Positions 47,481-47,500 of a stretch of DNA of 47,500 nucleotides are shown one piece after another. The position numbers and the translations under genes were made by a program. The notes below the pieces were generated by a model. That model searched no databases, was not told the DNA's origin, and saw only the letters and a program-made list of their open reading frames with translations. The DNA is from Bigelowiella natans CCMP2755 (taxonomy: Eukaryota; Cercozoa; Chlorarachniophyceae). The stretch lies in NCBI GenBank assembly GCA_000320545.1, contig ADNK01001164.1, positions 1-47,500 on the forward strand, read 5' to 3'. The stretch's first letter is position 1. Every line of letters starts with the position of its first letter.

Positions 47481-47500
47481 GTATTCGGCTTATCCTCTTT
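45674..47500 (-). CDS. CobW/ZNG1-type GTPase, C-terminal exons (partial at right edge)
   Basis: CobW/ZNG1 GTPases deliver zinc to client enzymes. Resolved exons (minus): 46666-46424, 46125-46105, 46029-45987, 45768-45674, phases consistent to a stop after AIPQE. They read ELEYHRLPEEKRMN, GVQQLFEI, TQGPEWKNGDEYQ, then CRVVCIGQRLDKDFI. The Q-V-FE, W-N-D and VCIGQRLDKD pattern fits the CobW C-terminal domain. The first resolved exon carries a low-complexity insert with a glutamine run encoded by (CAG)n (46489-46521) that is not part of the family fold. The GTPase domain (P-loop, CxCC metal motif) is not seen, so it lies beyond the window or in exons I could not resolve between 46667 and 47500. 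A frame at about 46780-46900 (EIEVSSSDCTTFSCHQKR) may be another exon. Confidence 0.7.
47021..47152. repeat. Tandem duplication of a CAA/CAG-rich unit, about 65 bp
   Basis: CTGTTGCAGCAACAAC followed by ATGATCATGATCATCATCTG and CAACAGCAACAGCAGCAACA occurs twice. The plus strand is open across it (Gln/His-rich) and ends in a short non-repetitive tail, PEAVPTIFSALKVN; whether it is coding is unclear. Confidence 0.8.
47262..47298. repeat. (TA)n microsatellite
   Basis: About 18 TA units near the right edge, followed by GAT-rich and CTA-rich tracts to the end of the window. Confidence 0.9.

Noticed and set aside
1170-47500. CRISPR-like arrays
   Set aside because: The regular short repeats are contiguous microsatellites without spacers, in an intron-bearing eukaryotic sequence.

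Overview
This is the left end of a eukaryotic chromosome. It opens with CCCTAA repeats (the C-rich strand of a TTAGGG telomere) that decay into telomere-like variants by about base 150. The genes are intron-rich. I resolved exons by hand from GT..AG boundaries, reading phase and protein-family similarity. Introns and intergenic DNA are full of di- and trinucleotide microsatellites, and coding regions carry matching homopolymer runs (S, H, Q, N, T, G, D/E). This suggests a free-living protist, perhaps an alga, but no rRNA or other marker is present and I do not assign a clade. Exon chains for five complete genes sum to whole codons (poly(A)-binding protein 1071 aa, pseudouridine synthase 245 aa, DEAD-box helicase 732 aa, beta-helix protein 470 aa, triple-MSP protein 985 aa in one exon), which supports the models.

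Layout: telomere and subtelomere (1-887); poly(A)-binding protein with three RRMs and a C-terminal MLLE domain (888-5125, minus); a GH13 alpha-amylase with its catalytic core missing (6433-8918, plus); island 1 with a long inverted repeat (about 9040-11080); a bacterial-type RsuA/RluB pseudouridine synthase (11083-13914, minus) divergent from a probable mitochondrial DEAD-box helicase (14628-17991, plus); island 2 with a frame-broken ORF (about 18050-21030); a possible GPI-transamidase GAA1-like fragment; a very large unrecognised coiled-coil-rich gene (21360 to 34045, with further exons to 35188, plus); island 3 flanked by direct repeats (about 35260-36420); a protein with three MSP/VAP domains (36707-39664, minus) and an acidic low-complexity gene behind it (about 40037-41051, minus); a parallel beta-helix protein (42135-44740, plus); island 4 (about 44741-45600); and the 3' exons of a CobW/ZNG1-type zinc-chaperone GTPase (45674 to the right edge, minus).

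The genes are not an operon or a pathway. Three act in RNA biology (PABP, pseudouridine synthase, helicase) but are unrelated units. Two patterns stand out. First, at least four islands of different base composition (CpG-containing, rich in TGCATG, GCTAGC and CTAG words, poor in triplet microsatellites) resemble the subtelomere and sit between gene blocks, next to repeats and broken genes. Second, the 5' splice sites rarely match GTAAGT; GTAGTA is the commonest hexamer, and several microsatellites begin exactly at a donor site.
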